Source: Kocuria salsicia (GTDB taxonomy: Bacteria; Actinomycetota; Actinomycetes; Actinomycetales; Micrococcaceae). From it: a stretch of DNA of 64,000 nt. Positions 1 to 12,327 of the stretch are shown in pieces. The position numbers and the translations under genes are program-made. The first letter of the stretch is position 1; the number at the start of each line of letters is the position of its first letter. The stretch is from positions 1-64,000 of the forward strand of contig NZ_VELE01000002.1 in NCBI RefSeq assembly GCF_007681555.1. The letters run 5' to 3'. Under the pieces are notes generated by a model that had not been told where the DNA came from, did no database searches, and was given only the letters and a program-made list of their open reading frames with translations.

Positions 1-314
1 AACTCTCCGTCAAAAAACTTCAACAGAAACCACCCACCACCACTCCAAAAGAGCAGCAGCAAGATGGGATCCCAGCTGACACCCAACACCCCCAGGAAAC
101 GGGAAAACACCCAGAGGACATCAGGCCATCAACCAAAAACAAAAAATTTGGTATCAACAAACTAGACACACTATTGAGTTGACAAACAACACACCACAAC
201 GAGATCGACTGCTCTTTGCAGGTTCACAACGTTCGGTTGACGACCGGCTCGCAGCCGATCAAATTTGTTCTCCGCTTCGCCAGGCCGGAAGGCCCTCCTT
301 GAAGCGGCTTGTAC
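1..314 (-). other. rRNA operon 5' leader
   Basis: This stretch has no credible gene. Read on the minus strand it looks like the leader of an rRNA operon whose 16S gene lies just beyond the left edge. It is AT-richer than the rest of the window. It contains the element AACTCAATAGTGTG at about 168-181, which is widely conserved in actinobacterial rrn leaders next to the box-A-like antitermination signals, followed by an A/T-rich run at about 133-150. Overlapping open frames here have unconvincing protein sequences. The rRNA gene itself is not visible, so the assignment rests on the leader motif and the upstream promoter. Confidence 0.75.
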
Positions 315-343
315 AGCTTAGTTCGGCTTGCTCGGCGTGTCAA
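315..343 (-). promoter_or_regulatory. rrn promoter candidate
   Basis: On the minus strand a perfect -35 TTGACA (338-343) is followed after 17 bases by TAAGCT (315-320). This is the best sigma-70-type promoter in the window and it points at the rRNA leader. Further promoters may lie upstream between 344 and 480, as rrn operons often have several; none is as clear. Confidence 0.7.
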
Positions 344-501
344 CTTGACTGCTCAAGACGATCCGCTCCGCTCGTTCCGAAGCTCCGTAACCATAGCATG
401 AACAAGGTCCGAATTTTTCGGGCTGATCTTTGCTGGCCACCCGCCGCTGCTCGGTCCCTTCCGGGTCCTCGTCGCGACGACTCGGAATACATTACACACG
501 A

Positions 502-532
502 CACGGGACCGGCGCAAAACGCCGGTCCCGTG
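502..532 (-). terminator. tyrS terminator hairpin
   Basis: Perfect 13-bp inverted repeat (502-514 with 520-532) around the loop caaaa, 40 bases beyond the tyrS stop codon. There is no strong U-run, as is usual in high-GC actinobacteria. It separates tyrS transcription from the rrn promoter region. Confidence 0.75.
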
Positions 533-571
533 CAGAAGTCCTGGTCGGTGGGGGTGTCGGTAGCGCCCCGC

Positions 572-1879
572 TCAGGCGCTGAACGTCACCGCCGCAAGGT
601 TTTTCTTCCCGCGCCGCAGCAGGGCGAATCGGCCGTGCAGCAGGTCCGACTCTCCGATCACGGCGTCCTCCCCCGTGACCTTGTGGTTGTTCACCGAGGC
701 GCCGCCCTCCTTCAGGACCCGCCGCGCTGCCGATTTGGAGTCCGAGAGGCCGGTGGCAACGAGCAGGTCCGAGACCAGGTGCTCTCCTGCCCCGACTTCC
801 GCGTGGGGAAGTGCTGCGGCCACCGAGGCGAGGGTTTCCTTGTCCAGGTCCTCGAAGGAGCCACGGCCGAACACGGCGGCGGACGCCTCGATCGCCTTGC
901 GCGTGGCGTCCTCCCCGTGGACGAGTGTGCTGACGTCCGCGGCGAGCACGCGCTGCGCCTCCCGACGGTGCGGCTCCTCCCCGGTCAACCGGCCGAGCTC
1001 TTCAATTTCCTGCCTGGTGCGGAAGGTGAAGACCTTGAGGCGGTCCACGACGTCCGTGTCAGCGGTGTTGAGCCAGAACTGGTAGAAGGCGTACGGAGAG
1101 GTGAGCTCAGGGTTGAGCCAGATCGCGTTGCCCTCGGACTTGCCGAACTTGGTGCCGTCCGAGTTGGTGATCAGCGGCGTGCCGATGGCGTGGACCGTGG
1201 CGCCCTCCGTCTTGCGCACCAGCTCCGTTCCGGAGGTGAGGTTGCCCCACTGGTCGGAACCGCCGGTCTGAAGCACGCAGTCGTACTGGCGGTAGAGGTT
1301 CAGGAAGTCCAGGCCCTGCAGGATCTGGTAGCTGAACTCGGTGTAGGAGATCCCTTCCTCCGAGTTCAGGCGCTTGGCCACGATGTCCTTCTTGATCATG
1401 GTGCCCACGCGGAAGTACTTGCCAATGTCCCGCAGGAAGTCGATGGCGGACAGCGGCGCGGTCCAGTCCAGGTTGTTGACCATCCGCGCGGGGTTCTCGC
1501 CCTCGAAGGAGAGGAAGCGCTGCACCTGCTCACGCAGCAGGTCCACCCACTCCGCCACCGTCTCACGGGAGTTGAGGATCCGCTCCGAGGTCAGCCGCGG
1601 ATCACCGATCAGACCGGTGGAACCTCCCACCAGCCCCAGGGGGTGGTGGCCGGCGAGCTGCAGCCGACGCAGCAGGAGCAGCTGGACGAGGTGGCCCAGG
1701 TGCAGCGACGAGGCGGTGGGGTCGAAGCCGCAGTAGTACGTGATCGGAGCGCCGTCCACCACTTCGCGCAACGCCTCCGGATCGGTGGAGACCTGGATGA
1801 GCCCGCGCCAGTTCAGCTCGTCCCACAGGGACGTGAAGGAGGGGTCGTTGTGCTGCGAGGTGAGATCGGTGGTCGACAC
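572..1879 (-). CDS. tyrS: tyrosine--tRNA ligase
   Basis: Class Ic cytosolic aminoacyl-tRNA synthetase that charges tRNA-Tyr with tyrosine. The 435-residue product has the usual bacterial TyrRS length. Visible signatures are HLGH at residues 60-63, GSDQWGN at about 207-213 and the KMSKS-like loop KFGKS at about 244-248. A C-terminal S4 RNA-binding domain covers about residues 365-430. The start is GTG, 13 bases after the stop of the upstream helicase gene, so the two are probably co-transcribed. A hairpin follows the stop. It lies between a housekeeping operon and the leftward rRNA operon. Confidence 0.97.
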   Translation of the reverse strand: MSTTDLTSQHNDPSFTSLWDELNWRGLIQVSTDPEALREVVDGAPITYYCGFDPTASSLHLGHLVQLLLLRRLQLAGHHPLGLVGGSTGLIGDPRLTSERILNSRETVAEWVDLLREQVQRFLSFEGENPARMVNNLDWTAPLSAIDFLRDIGKYFRVGTMIKKDIVAKRLNSEEGISYTEFSYQILQGLDFLNLYRQYDCVLQTGGSDQWGNLTSGTELVRKTEGATVHAIGTPLITNSDGTKFGKSEGNAIWLNPELTSPYAFYQFWLNTADTDVVDRLKVFTFRTRQEIEELGRLTGEEPHRREAQRVLAADVSTLVHGEDATRKAIEASAAVFGRGSFEDLDKETLASVAAALPHAEVGAGEHLVSDLLVATGLSDSKSAARRVLKEGGASVNNHKVTGEDAVIGESDLLHGRFALLRRGKKNLAAVTFSA

Positions 1880-1892
1880 GGGGACTAAGTTA

Positions 1893-4277
1893 TCAGGCCC
1901 TCGCAGCGCCGTCGTCCCCGCCCGGTGCTGCGCCCTGGGCCCCCACCGTGGCTTCGCGGGAAGCGGCGCGCGCGCCTCCGTCCGCCACCGCGCCGGGCTC
2001 CACCGGCGCCACCCCGTCGGGCATGCCGTGGGCGGCCACGAGGTAGAGCCGCTGGGTGGGCCGGGTCATCGCCACGTACAGGTTGCCTGGGCCGCCGGAC
2101 GGGTCCGCCTCGATCTCGGCGGGTTCCACGACCACCACAGAGTCGAACTCCAGGCCCTTCGCGTCCCACGGAGTGAGGACCATGATGCGCCGGTCGAGAC
2201 TGCGCATCCCGGCGGCCACGAGTCCCGGGAACGCACGCTCGAGGGCAGAGCCGACCGCCGCGATCCGTCGACCGGGACACACCACCCCCACCAGCCCTCC
2301 GGAGAGCAGCTCCAGCTCCCGGCCCACGGACGCCACGACCTCCTCGGTCACGGCGTCGTCCGAGGCGGCGGGCACCAGCACGGGAGGGTCCCCGTCCCGC
2401 ACGGCCGTGGGGTGCGACACCGTGAGCCCCGCGGCGCGGGCCACCCGGACCGCGGCGTCTGCGATCGGCTGGGGCGTGCGGTAGTTCACCGTGAGCTCCT
2501 CGAGCGTGAAGCGCTCCCCCACGAACGGCTCCAGTGCACCCTGCCAGGTGGTCGCCGCGGCCGCGTTGCCCGCCTGGGCGATGTCCCCCACCACGGTGAA
2601 CGACTTCAGCGGGCAGCGCCGCATGAGCACGCGCCACTGCATGGGCGAGAGCTCCTGGGCCTCGTCCACGACCACGTGGCCGTAGGCCCAGGTGCGGTCC
2701 GACGACGCCGCCTCGGCCGCCGTGACGCGGTGCGGCGCCTCCGCGTTGAACGCCGTGAGCTGCTCCACGGTCACCACGCCCTGCGCCCCGATGTCCTCGA
2801 AGCCCTCCGCCATGGTCTCCAGCGCCTTCTGCGCGGACTCCTGGGCCTTGCGCTCCTCGACGGCGCGGTCCCCGCGCACCTTGATCCCGGCCGTGTCGAA
2901 GTCCCCGAGCAGCTCCGCCGCCTCGTCGAGCAGCGCGACGTCCGCCACGGTGAGGGGCGCGTCCACGGGACGCAGCAGCCGAGCCACCTGCTCGTCGGTC
3001 AGCTCGGGGGCCGCGGAGCGCAGGTAGCGCTCCTTCCCGAAGAGCTGGGAGACGAGCTGCTGGGGAGTCAGGGGCAACCACAGGAGGTTGAGCGCGATGC
3101 GCACCTCCCGGCTCTGCCTCAGGTCCTCCCGCAGGTAGGAGCGGTCCATCGTGGAGCCGGACTTCTCGTTGAGCTCCGCCCCCAGCGTGTCTGCGAGCTC
3201 ATTGACGACCACCTTCACGAAGGTCTCGCGAGCCTCGTTGTGCGGCTTGCCGGTGGCGCGGGCCCGCTCCCGGGCACGGCGCACGAGTGCGCGGTCGAGC
3301 TTGACGGTGTGGCCGTCCACCGAGAGCCACTGCGTCCTCTCGGGAAGCTTCTGCCGGTCCGCGACGGCGCGCCTGACGACGTCCACCATGTGCAGCCCGG
3401 ACTTCCAGCGCGCCACCCAGGGGTCCTCCTCGACCGTGCCGTGCACCCCCGGGTAGAGGTCCGCCAGCGAGGACATCACCACGCCCGTCTCCCCCAGCGC
3501 CGGCAGCACCCGCTCGATGTACCAGAGGAAGGAGGAGGACGGCCCCACGATCAGCACGCCGGACTTCGCGAGGCGCTCACGGTGCTCGTAGAGCAGGTAC
3601 GCCGCGCGGTGCAGGGCCACAGCCGTCTTGCCGGTGCCCGGCCCGCCCTGCACCACCCGCACCCCGGACAGCGGTGCGCGGATGATGCGGTCCTGCTCTG
3701 CCTGGATGGTGGCGACGATGTCCGTCATGCGCCCGGTGCGCTCGGAATTGAGGGCGGCGATGAGCGCGCCCTCGCCGTGGACCACGTCGTCTCCGGAGAC
3801 GGCCTCGGGATCGAAGACGTCGTCCTCCAGTGCGGTGACCTCCCGGCCGTCCATGATGAGGTGGCGACGGCGCACGAGGTCCATGGGGTTCGCGGCCGTG
3901 GCCTGGTAGAACGCCCCGGCCTCCCGGGCGCGCCAGTCCAGCACGAGCCGCTGGTGGTCCTCCGTCGCCAGCCCCAGGCGGCCCACGTAGTGGCGTTCGC
4001 CGCCCGTGGTGTCGAGGCGCCCGAAGACCAGGCGCTCGTCCACGGAGTTCAGCTGAGCGAGACGGTCCTCGTAGTAGGTGGCAAAGGCGTCCCGCTCGGA
4101 GCGGGCCTGGTGGCCACCGCCGAAGTGGGTCGTCCGGACCCTGCGCAGCTCGCGGTCGCTGAGCTCCCGCAGCTCGTCCAGCCGGGCATAGGCCCCTGCC
4201 ACGTACCGGCGCTCGTCCTCGAGCTGCCGGGACACATCCACCGCTGCGGAATCCTCCACGAACTTCACCTCACGCAC
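1893..4277 (-). CDS. helR: HelD/HelR-type RNA polymerase recycling ATPase
   Basis: UvrD-like superfamily 1 ATPase of the actinobacterial HelD/HelR group, which binds RNA polymerase and removes it from stalled complexes; some HelR members displace rifamycins. The 794-residue product begins with a charged helical arm (about 1-90), as HelD proteins do. Walker A is GGPGTGKTA at about 211-219, followed by an inserted helical region. The DExx box VVVDEAQ lies at about 535-541, and NYRTP and late UvrD motifs follow. The start is GTG. I see no rifamycin-associated palindrome between this gene and apt, so drug induction is not supported here. The choice of HelR over a generic HelD is inference from overall resemblance. 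Confidence 0.82.
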   Translation of the reverse strand: MREVKFVEDSAAVDVSRQLEDERRYVAGAYARLDELRELSDRELRRVRTTHFGGGHQARSERDAFATYYEDRLAQLNSVDERLVFGRLDTTGGERHYVGRLGLATEDHQRLVLDWRAREAGAFYQATAANPMDLVRRRHLIMDGREVTALEDDVFDPEAVSGDDVVHGEGALIAALNSERTGRMTDIVATIQAEQDRIIRAPLSGVRVVQGGPGTGKTAVALHRAAYLLYEHRERLAKSGVLIVGPSSSFLWYIERVLPALGETGVVMSSLADLYPGVHGTVEEDPWVARWKSGLHMVDVVRRAVADRQKLPERTQWLSVDGHTVKLDRALVRRARERARATGKPHNEARETFVKVVVNELADTLGAELNEKSGSTMDRSYLREDLRQSREVRIALNLLWLPLTPQQLVSQLFGKERYLRSAAPELTDEQVARLLRPVDAPLTVADVALLDEAAELLGDFDTAGIKVRGDRAVEERKAQESAQKALETMAEGFEDIGAQGVVTVEQLTAFNAEAPHRVTAAEAASSDRTWAYGHVVVDEAQELSPMQWRVLMRRCPLKSFTVVGDIAQAGNAAAATTWQGALEPFVGERFTLEELTVNYRTPQPIADAAVRVARAAGLTVSHPTAVRDGDPPVLVPAASDDAVTEEVVASVGRELELLSGGLVGVVCPGRRIAAVGSALERAFPGLVAAGMRSLDRRIMVLTPWDAKGLEFDSVVVVEPAEIEADPSGGPGNLYVAMTRPTQRLYLVAAHGMPDGVAPVEPGAVADGGARAASREATVGAQGAAPGGDDGAARA

Positions 4278-4347
4278 CCTGCCGACGGAACCGGTCGCTC
4301 AACCGGCGATCGACCATCCTACCGCCCACCGGGTGCGCCTCCGCGGG

Positions 4348-4875
4348 TCAGACGCGCAGCAGCGCCCGGACCCGGTGCCCGCCCAGCTGGGTGCGTCCGC
4401 GCAGTGCCGTGAGCTCCATGATCACGCCGAAGCCCGCCACGTTGTAGCCGCCGCGGGTCAGCAGCGCGGACGCCGCGCCGAGAGTGCCGCCGGTCGCGAG
4501 GACGTCGTCGAGCACGAGCACGCGCGAGCCCCGTGGGGCGTCGTCGGTATGGATCTCCAGCGTTCCCGTGCCGTACTCGAGGTCGTAGGACTGGGACAGG
4601 GTCTCGCGGGGCAGCTTGCCCGCCTTGCGCACCGGGATGATGCCGGCCCCGGAGGCGTAGGCGACGGCGGCGGCGATCATGAACCCCCGCGCCTCGACAC
4701 CCGCCACGCAGTCGTACTGTCCCCGGAAGGCGTCCACGAGCGCGTCCACCGTGCGGTGGAAGCCCTCCCCGTCCGCGAACAGCGGCGTGAGGTCGCGGAA
4801 GAGCACCCCCGGTTCGGGGTGGTCCGGGATCTTCTCGCACAGCCGGTCGATCATCTGTTCAACGGATTCAGTCAC
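4348..4875 (-). CDS. apt: adenine phosphoribosyltransferase
   Basis: Purine salvage enzyme that makes AMP from adenine and phosphoribosyl pyrophosphate. The 175-residue protein has the type I PRTase pattern: PGVLFRDLTPLF near residue 30, GVEARGF near 62, and the PRPP loop VLVLDDVLATGGT near 128. The length matches bacterial Apt. I chose the GTG start at 4875 (VTESVEQMI); the frame is open far upstream, but that part resembles only shadow sequence. An ATG at 4854 is an alternative. In many actinobacteria apt sits near relA, which is not present here. It lies 47 bases after the DNA glycosylase gene. Confidence 0.94.
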   Translation of the reverse strand: MTESVEQMIDRLCEKIPDHPEPGVLFRDLTPLFADGEGFHRTVDALVDAFRGQYDCVAGVEARGFMIAAAVAYASGAGIIPVRKAGKLPRETLSQSYDLEYGTGTLEIHTDDAPRGSRVLVLDDVLATGGTLGAASALLTRGGYNVAGFGVIMELTALRGRTQLGGHRVRALLRV

Positions 4876-4922
4876 CCGCCCATGGTATCCGCCGGGCACG
4901 CCCCCACTCGCCGCCGCGCGGC

Positions 4923-8525
<3,603 letters not shown>

Positions 8526-8585
8526 GGCGTTCTCCTCACACACTGCTCAACGACGACACTGACTGCGCGGGACGACCCGCGCTCC

Positions 8586-8620
8586 GTGCATGACTATACA
8601 CAACTGTCGTTATTTATGCA
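8586..8620 (-). promoter_or_regulatory. ARG-box-like operator and promoter of argG
   Basis: On the minus strand ATGCATAAATAAC and, about 15 bases later, TATAGTCATGCA form two dyad-like half-sites. The same ATGCATAAATA core occurs before argC. TATAGT (about 8592-8597) could be the -10 box. The left half includes the TAA stop codon of the acyl-CoA ligase gene, so the operator overlaps the end of that gene. ArgR is encoded in this window. Binding is inferred. Confidence 0.65.
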
Positions 8621-10128
8621 TCGAGCGAGAGCTCGCGCTTGAGGATCTTACCCGTGGGGCCCTTGGGCAGCTCGTCCGTGATGCGGTAGATGCGGGGGTA
8701 CTTGTACTTGGCCACCCGCTCCTGCACGAACGCGTCCAGCTCCTGGCTCAGCGCCTCCCGGCCCTTGGACTCGAGCACACCGGACTCGAAGACGACGACG
8801 GCGCCGACCTCCTCGCCGTGCTTCTCGCTGGGCACGCCCACGACCGCGGCCTCCACGACACCCGGGAACTGGTAGACGACCTCTTCGATCTCGCGGGGGT
8901 ACACGTTGTAGCCGCCGCGCAGGATCATGTCCTTCTTGCGGTCCACGATGAAGATGGCGCCGTCCTCGTCCTTGCGGCCCATGTCCCCGGTGTGGAACCA
9001 GCCGTTGCGCATGGCCTCCTCGGTGGCCTCGGGGTTGTTCCAGTAGCGCTTCATCACGTACTGCCCGCGCACCGCGATCTCCCCGACCTCGTTGGTGGGG
9101 ACCTCGTTGTCGTCCCCGTCCACGATCCGGATCTCCGCCCCGCGCACGACCGTGCCGATGGACCCGGGCTTGCGGACGTTGCCCGGCTGGTTGAAGCACA
9201 CGATCGGGGAGGTCTCCGAGAGGCCGTAGCCCTCGTACACGCTGGTGTCGAAGACCTTCTCGAACTTGGCCATGACCTCCACGGGCATGGCGGAGCCGCC
9301 GGAGACGCCGGCGCGCAGGTCGATCCCCTCCGTGGTGAGCTCGCCCTTGCCCAGCTCGTGCAGCAGCGCCACGTACATGGTGGGCACGCCCACGAAGATG
9401 TTGACGTGGTCCCGGCGCAGGATCTCCAGGGCCTTGACCGGGTGGAAGCGCGGCAGCAGGGAGACCGCGGCGCCGCGGGCCACCACCCCGTTGAGGGCAA
9501 CCGTCTGGCCGAAGACGTGGAAGAAGGGCAGCCCTCCGAACATCACGTCCCCGTTGCGCAGGTCGAACAGCTCCCCGGCAATCTCGGCGTTCGAGTGCAG
9601 GTTGTGGTGGGTCAGCTCCGCACCCTTGGGGCGCCCGGTGGTGCCGGACGTGTACAGCAGCACCGCCGTGTCCTCGTCCTCGCGCTCGACGACCTCGGCC
9701 GCCGGCTCAACCGACATCAGGTGCCCCACGGTGCCCTGGGCGCTGATCGGCAGCACGGCCACGCCGTCGAGCTCCTCGACCGCCTTCTGGCTGGCCTGGG
9801 CCATGTCCTCCCACGCGAGCACGAAGCTCACGCCCGCGTCCTGGAAGTGGTAGGTCAGCTCGCGAGGGGTGAGCAGCGGGTTCAGCGGGACCACGATGCC
9901 GCCGGCGCGCAGGATCGCGTAGTACAGCACCGCCATGTGGGGCACGTTGGGCAGCACGAGCGCCACGCGGTCCCCGGGGCGGATGCCGTTGGCGGTGAGC
10001 AGGGCGGCGCCGCGGGCGGAGAGGTCGTCCAGCTGCCCGTAGCTCAGGTGCAGGTCATCCAGGATCACGGCGGGATCGGACGTGTACTTCGCGGCCGAGG
10101 TGGTGAGCAGCGTGGCCAGGTTGGTCAT
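8614..10128 (-). CDS. AMP-binding acyl-CoA synthetase (long-chain fatty acid--CoA ligase type)
   Basis: ANL-superfamily ligase that activates a carboxylic acid as an adenylate and transfers it to CoA; the likely substrate is a medium- or long-chain fatty acid. The 504-residue protein has the phosphate loop LLYTSGTTGRPKG at about 172-184, YGLSETSP near residue 310, the hinge TGDMGRKDEDG, and a C-terminal lysine motif PKGPTGKILKR near the end. All motifs are intact and the length is typical. It is transcribed towards argG but has no functional link to arginine synthesis. Exact chain length specificity cannot be read from sequence. Confidence 0.9.
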   Translation of the reverse strand: MTNLATLLTTSAAKYTSDPAVILDDLHLSYGQLDDLSARGAALLTANGIRPGDRVALVLPNVPHMAVLYYAILRAGGIVVPLNPLLTPRELTYHFQDAGVSFVLAWEDMAQASQKAVEELDGVAVLPISAQGTVGHLMSVEPAAEVVEREDEDTAVLLYTSGTTGRPKGAELTHHNLHSNAEIAGELFDLRNGDVMFGGLPFFHVFGQTVALNGVVARGAAVSLLPRFHPVKALEILRRDHVNIFVGVPTMYVALLHELGKGELTTEGIDLRAGVSGGSAMPVEVMAKFEKVFDTSVYEGYGLSETSPIVCFNQPGNVRKPGSIGTVVRGAEIRIVDGDDNEVPTNEVGEIAVRGQYVMKRYWNNPEATEEAMRNGWFHTGDMGRKDEDGAIFIVDRKKDMILRGGYNVYPREIEEVVYQFPGVVEAAVVGVPSEKHGEEVGAVVVFESGVLESKGREALSQELDAFVQERVAKYKYPRIYRITDELPKGPTGKILKRELSLDA

Positions 10129-10310
10129 GGGTCCTCCAGGGAACGTGTGTGAGATCTAACACGTGAGACTGCCAGTATCGGGTACCTGAGTCAAACGCCC
10201 ACGCCACGGGTCCGGGAGCGCGTGCGAGACTGGGAGCAAGCCCGGATCGCCCCCGCGATCCCCACCCGTGCCCCGCCGAGTCGGAGCACCCGTCCGCAGG
10301 AGGACCTCCC

Positions 10311-10742
10311 GTGACCCAGCCGGAATCCGCACCCCAGCCCCCGCAGCTCACCGAGGCCGAGCTGGCGTACGCCACCTCGCTCTTCGACGCCGCCCGCAAC
10401 GGCGACACGGACACCCTGCATGCCGCCCTGGACGCGGGCGTGCCGGTCAACCTCACCAACGGCAAGGGTGACACCCTGCTGAACCTCGCCGCCTACCTCG
10501 AGCGCGAGGACACCGTGGCCATGCTCCTGGAGAAGGGCGCGGACACCGAGCGCGTGAGCGACATGGGCTTCACCGCGCTGGTGTGCGCCGTGTTCCGCGG
10601 GAACGAAGCCATCACCCGCATGCTCCTGGAAGCCGGAGCCGGGCAGGCCACCGGGCACCAGCACGCGCAGGACGTCGCCAGGGTCTTCGGCCAGGAGCAG
10701 CTGCTGCCGCTGCTCACGCAGTACGAGACCCCCGAGGCCTGA
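10311..10742 (+). CDS. small ankyrin-repeat protein
   Basis: 143-residue cytosolic protein with about three ankyrin repeats. Recognisable units are LFDAARNGDTDTLHAALDAG at about residues 24-43, GDTLLNLAAYLEREDTVAMLL at about 52-72, and the repeat beginning GFTALVCAVFRGNEAITRML at about 85-104. No signal peptide or membrane segment is present. The GTG start is supported by AGGAGG seven bases upstream. Ankyrin repeats mediate protein contacts; the partner is unknown. It stands alone, divergent from the acyl-CoA ligase gene and convergent with argR. Confidence 0.85.
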   Translation: MTQPESAPQPPQLTEAELAYATSLFDAARNGDTDTLHAALDAGVPVNLTNGKGDTLLNLAAYLEREDTVAMLLEKGADTERVSDMGFTALVCAVFRGNEAITRMLLEAGAGQATGHQHAQDVARVFGQEQLLPLLTQYETPEA

Positions 10743-10821
10743 GCGCCGTGGACTCCGCGTCCCTGGTGCCACGAGCGCCGTGGTTGCCGGGCGCAGGAGG
10801 GCGGCACCGCGGCGTCGTCGC

Positions 10822-11316
10822 TCAGCGGGCGAGGTCGAGGAAGGTGCGTGCGAGGTCCGCGCCGCCCGCGGGGTCCCGCGCCACGACCATGATGGTGTCG
10901 TCCCCGGCGATGGTCCCCAGGATTTCGGGCATCACCGAGTGGTCGATGGCCGAGGCGAAGTACTGGGCGGCTCCGGGCGGGGTGCGCAGCATCGCGAGGT
11001 TCGCGCTGCCCTCCGCGGTGACGAGCAGCTCCCGGCACAGCGAGGCAAGCTTCGCCTCGGCACTCTCACGGGTGATCCCGGTGGCCGGGGAGCGGTCCGC
11101 GCCCGCGCGGGGCATCGCGTAGACCATGCCCCCGTTGGCGGAACGCACCCGCACCGCCTCGAGCTCCACGAGGTCGCGGGACAGGGTGGCCTGCGTGACC
11201 TGGATGCCGTCCGCGGCGAGCAGCTCCGCGAGCTCCGCCTGGGAGTGGATCTCCCCTCCGGTGACGAGCTCCAGGATCCGGGCCTGTCGCGCCGTCTTGG
11301 TGGTGGGCATGCTCAC
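10822..11316 (-). CDS. argR: arginine repressor
   Basis: Arginine-responsive transcription repressor, hexameric when bound to arginine in this family. The 164-residue product has an N-terminal winged helix with the recognition segment TQATLSRDL at about 41-49, and the C-terminal oligomerisation and arginine-binding part with GTIAGDDT at about 134-141. The GTG start overlaps the argF stop as GTGA and has GGGAGGAG five bases upstream; an ATG two codons later is possible. It is the last gene of argCJBDFR, so it is expressed with the genes it controls. ARG-box-like sites lie before argC and argG. Confidence 0.96.
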   Translation of the reverse strand: MSMPTTKTARQARILELVTGGEIHSQAELAELLAADGIQVTQATLSRDLVELEAVRVRSANGGMVYAMPRAGADRSPATGITRESAEAKLASLCRELLVTAEGSANLAMLRTPPGAAQYFASAIDHSVMPEILGTIAGDDTIMVVARDPAGGADLARTFLDLAR

Positions 11317-12284
11317 CGGATCTCCTCCCGTCGCAGGGCTGCCGGCAGGTCCGCCGAGAGTCCCGAGGAGTCGAGCAGGAAGGTCAGCAGCGCCTTCTGC
11401 GCGTGGAGCCGGTTCTCCGCCTCGTCCCACACGAGCGACGCGGGCCCGTCGATGACCTCCGCCTCGACCTCGAAGCCGCGGTACGCGGGCAGGCAGTGCA
11501 GGAAGACGGCCTCCTCGCCGGCGAGCGCCATGGCCTCGCGCGTCACGGCGTACGGCTGGAAGATCCGCGTGCGCTCCGCCTTCTCGTCCTCCTGGCCCAT
11601 GGAGACCCAGGTGTCGGTGACGACGGCGTCCGCGCCCCGCAGCGCCTCGGCCGGGTCCGTGGTCACGAGCACGGAGCCACCGGTCTGCTCGGCCCGCTCC
11701 CGTGCGGCGTCGACGACGACCTGGCGCGGCAGGTGCTGCTGGGGTCCGGCCACCCGCACGTGCATCCCGGCGGTGGCGCAGCCGAGCAGGTACGAGTTGG
11801 CCATGTTGTTCGCGGCATCCCCCACGTAGGCCAGGGTGCGGCCCGGCAGGTCCCCGAGGTGCTCACGCAGGGTCAGCAGGTCCGCGAGGATCTGGCATGG
11901 GTGGTAGTCGTCGGACAGGGCGTTGACCACCGGGACGGTGCTGTGCTCGGCCATCTCCTCGAGCCCGGACTGCGCGTAGGTCCGCCAGACGACCGCGGCG
12001 AGCATCCGCGAGAACACGCGCGCGCTGTCCGCCACGCTCTCCTTGTGCCCCAGCTGCGACTCCCCGGGGTTGATGATCAGGGGGCTGCCGCCGAGGTCGC
12101 TGACGCCCGTGGCGAAGGAGACCCGCGTGCGGGTGGAGGTCTTGTCGAAGACCACCCCCACGGTCTGCGGGCCCGCAAGCGGGCGGCGCGAGAAGCGGTC
12201 CGCCTTCAGCGCGAGCGCGAGGTCCAGGACCCGGGTCTGCTCCTCGGGCGTGAGGTCGGTGTCGATCAGGAAGTGACGGAGCAC
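11313..12284 (-). CDS. argF: ornithine carbamoyltransferase
   Basis: Makes citrulline from ornithine and carbamoyl phosphate. The 323-residue protein has the carbamoyl-phosphate site STRTR at about 50-54, HPCQ at about 128-131, and the ornithine-site motif HCLP at about 263-266, with SMG near 228. The GTG start follows AGGAGG with a spacing of about nine bases. Its stop overlaps the argR start by four bases, while a gap of 43 bases separates it from argD. Confidence 0.97.
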   Translation of the reverse strand: MLRHFLIDTDLTPEEQTRVLDLALALKADRFSRRPLAGPQTVGVVFDKTSTRTRVSFATGVSDLGGSPLIINPGESQLGHKESVADSARVFSRMLAAVVWRTYAQSGLEEMAEHSTVPVVNALSDDYHPCQILADLLTLREHLGDLPGRTLAYVGDAANNMANSYLLGCATAGMHVRVAGPQQHLPRQVVVDAARERAEQTGGSVLVTTDPAEALRGADAVVTDTWVSMGQEDEKAERTRIFQPYAVTREAMALAGEEAVFLHCLPAYRGFEVEAEVIDGPASLVWDEAENRLHAQKALLTFLLDSSGLSADLPAALRREEIR

Positions 12285-12327
12285 GGGGCATCCTCCTTGG
12301 GGAGCGGGTGAGGGGCGGGGGGGCGGT

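Noticed and set aside
179-1888. 569-codon plus-strand frame from the rrn leader through tyrS
   Set aside because: Starts in the rRNA leader and is antisense to tyrS; no domain.
1740-4412. 890-codon open frame on the plus strand opposite the helicase gene
   Set aside because: Antisense to an intact, recognisable helicase; composition is Arg/His/Gly/Val-rich without any domain, as expected of GC-rich shadow frames.
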